A stretch of 64,000 bases of DNA from Bilabrum cf. latius (lineage: Eukaryota; Bigyra: Bicosoecida; Bigyra; Bicosoecida): positions 372,001 to 436,000 of the forward strand of contig OZ237767.1 of NCBI GenBank assembly GCA_965178125.1, written 5' to 3'. Numbering within the stretch: position 1 is the stretch's first letter; each line of letters begins with the position of its first letter. A program made the translations under genes and the position numbers. This document shows positions 63,281-64,000 of the stretch, piece by piece. The notes beneath the pieces were generated by a model. The model ran no database searches. It had not been told where the DNA came from and worked only from the letters and a program-made list of their open reading frames with translations.

Positions 63281-63787
63281 ATGTTCCGGTATCGGGTCTG
63301 GACAGGTGGAGAATCGACGCACAAAACACTTCCGTGTTCGCATACCACGCACGGTTCTGGTATTGCAATGGAGCCGCAACAGATCAGCGGTACTGACATG
63401 CAGTCCAATCCAGCGGGTCTTTCCGGTAGATCGCTTCCTGTACTGCAGAACGCGGATGAGCAAGTTGCCTGGCCTGAGGCAGAGCAGGAGAACAACAAGG
63501 TTGACATCCGGCAGAAAAAACGCCAGCCAAAACAGTCACGCAGACGCCAAGAAAGAGCAGGAATCCATGGTGGTTAGCGGGGAGGCGAGGAGCCGAAGCT
63601 GCCATAGGCTGGTGCCGGAGTAGATCTGGGTATCCTACATTTCATTCTGACACTATTTGTTGCGGTTGTGCTGCTTCTTTATGTAACTTATAGTGTAGTA
63701 TGGCCAGAACAACTGTGTAGCGCGTGCCGATGCAATGAAGGTGGATCAACTAAGTAGCAAAGTGGTAGCGTAGTTGACGAGAACTGA
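63281..63787 (+). CDS. Small single-pass membrane protein, unknown
   Basis: Frame from ATG 63281 (or 63368) to TGA 63785, up to 168 residues, crossing TAGs at 63575, 63605 and 63755. The N-terminal part is polar and Gln/Glu-rich (NADEQVAWPEAEQENNKVDI), then basic (RQKKRQPKQSRRRQERAG). After the first two TAGs comes one unmistakable membrane helix (LHFILTLFVAVVLLLYVTYS) and a short Cys-containing tail (LCSACRCNEGGSTK). The membrane helix appearing only after read-through makes the model believable. A tail-anchored topology is likely; function unknown. Confidence 0.6.
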
Positions 63788-64000
63788 TGGGACGGACAAC
63801 GAGGGGAACCGGGTCAGAAGATTTGAAGCGACACAATGAGATAGTACGTCGTATGAGATGGGGACGCAATGGAAAAGGGAAGTATTGAGCCAATTCTATG
63901 GCCTTTGCGGCCTGAGATATGCGTGTGACGCCGTCGGCGACTCGGATCGTGTGGGAAGCAAGCGCGCCTTGCCTTCGCCTTGTGGCATTATGTAGCACGA

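Noticed and set aside
63750-63998. Minus-strand frame at the right edge
   Set aside because: Antisense to the small membrane-protein gene and without a recognisable domain.

Overview
The window is nuclear DNA from a GC-rich, gene-dense, flagellated protist whose taxon I cannot assign. Evidence for a eukaryote: GT-AG introns (donors mostly GTGAGN) and recognisable MCM3, RAD6-type E2, F-actin capping protein alpha, PIG-P, GPAT3/4-type acyltransferase, TMEM53 and AIFM3-like genes. MORN5 and the IFT-dynein light intermediate chain point to a flagellum. The key property is a non-standard genetic code. Nearly every gene contains in-frame TAG (about 98 in 24 gene models), while all models end in TGA (21) or TAA (3) and none contains an in-frame TAA or TGA. 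TAG sits inside CAG/poly-Gln tracts, at a normally Gln position of capping protein alpha, and upstream of conserved domain ends, so I read UAG as glutamine (as in NCBI table 15). All gene models below use that code; the standard code would shatter most of these genes into fragments.

Layout. 1-1135: 3' exon of an unknown gene. 1304-3463 (-): PIG-P with a long disordered tail. 3762-5738 (+): Rieske/AIFM3-like reductase. 5748-9401 (+): large family-2 glycosidase. 9635-10417 (+): MORN5. 10693-12069 (-): ankyrin protein with a 48-bp repeat over its stop codon. 12350-13655 (+): EGF-like secreted protein. 13850-24907 (-): an 11-kb uninterrupted frame for a ~3,685-residue protein. 25317-26032: doubtful gene. 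26144-27280 (+): RAD6. 27349-27932 (+): small gene. 28405-30202 (+): GPAT. 30261-33293 (-): kinase-ARM protein. 33506-40534 (+): 2,227-residue EF-hand protein. 40695-42262 (+): DYNC2LI1. 42565-44113 (+): TMEM53. 44442-48429 (+): ankyrin protein with a Gly/Trp/Arg insert. 49134-52475 (-): Gln-rich protein with 14 UAG codons. 53233-55149 (-): secreted, possibly glycosyltransferase-like protein. 55319-56398 (+): SGNH esterase with Cys-rich tail. 56577-56918 (+): small membrane protein. 57201-60837 (-): MCM3. 60976-62303 (+): capping protein alpha. 62549-63079 (+): myristoylation-motif membrane protein. 63281-63787 (+): small single-pass protein.

Genes are monocistronic and tightly packed, often divergent over 140-300 bp or convergent over under 100 bp. 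There is no operon or pathway cluster; neighbours are functionally unrelated. Besides the code, the second unexpected signal is a dispersed 12-mer, GTGTGACGAGTG, with 13 exact copies in unrelated genes, usually translated as Val-Thr-Ser but also present in introns.
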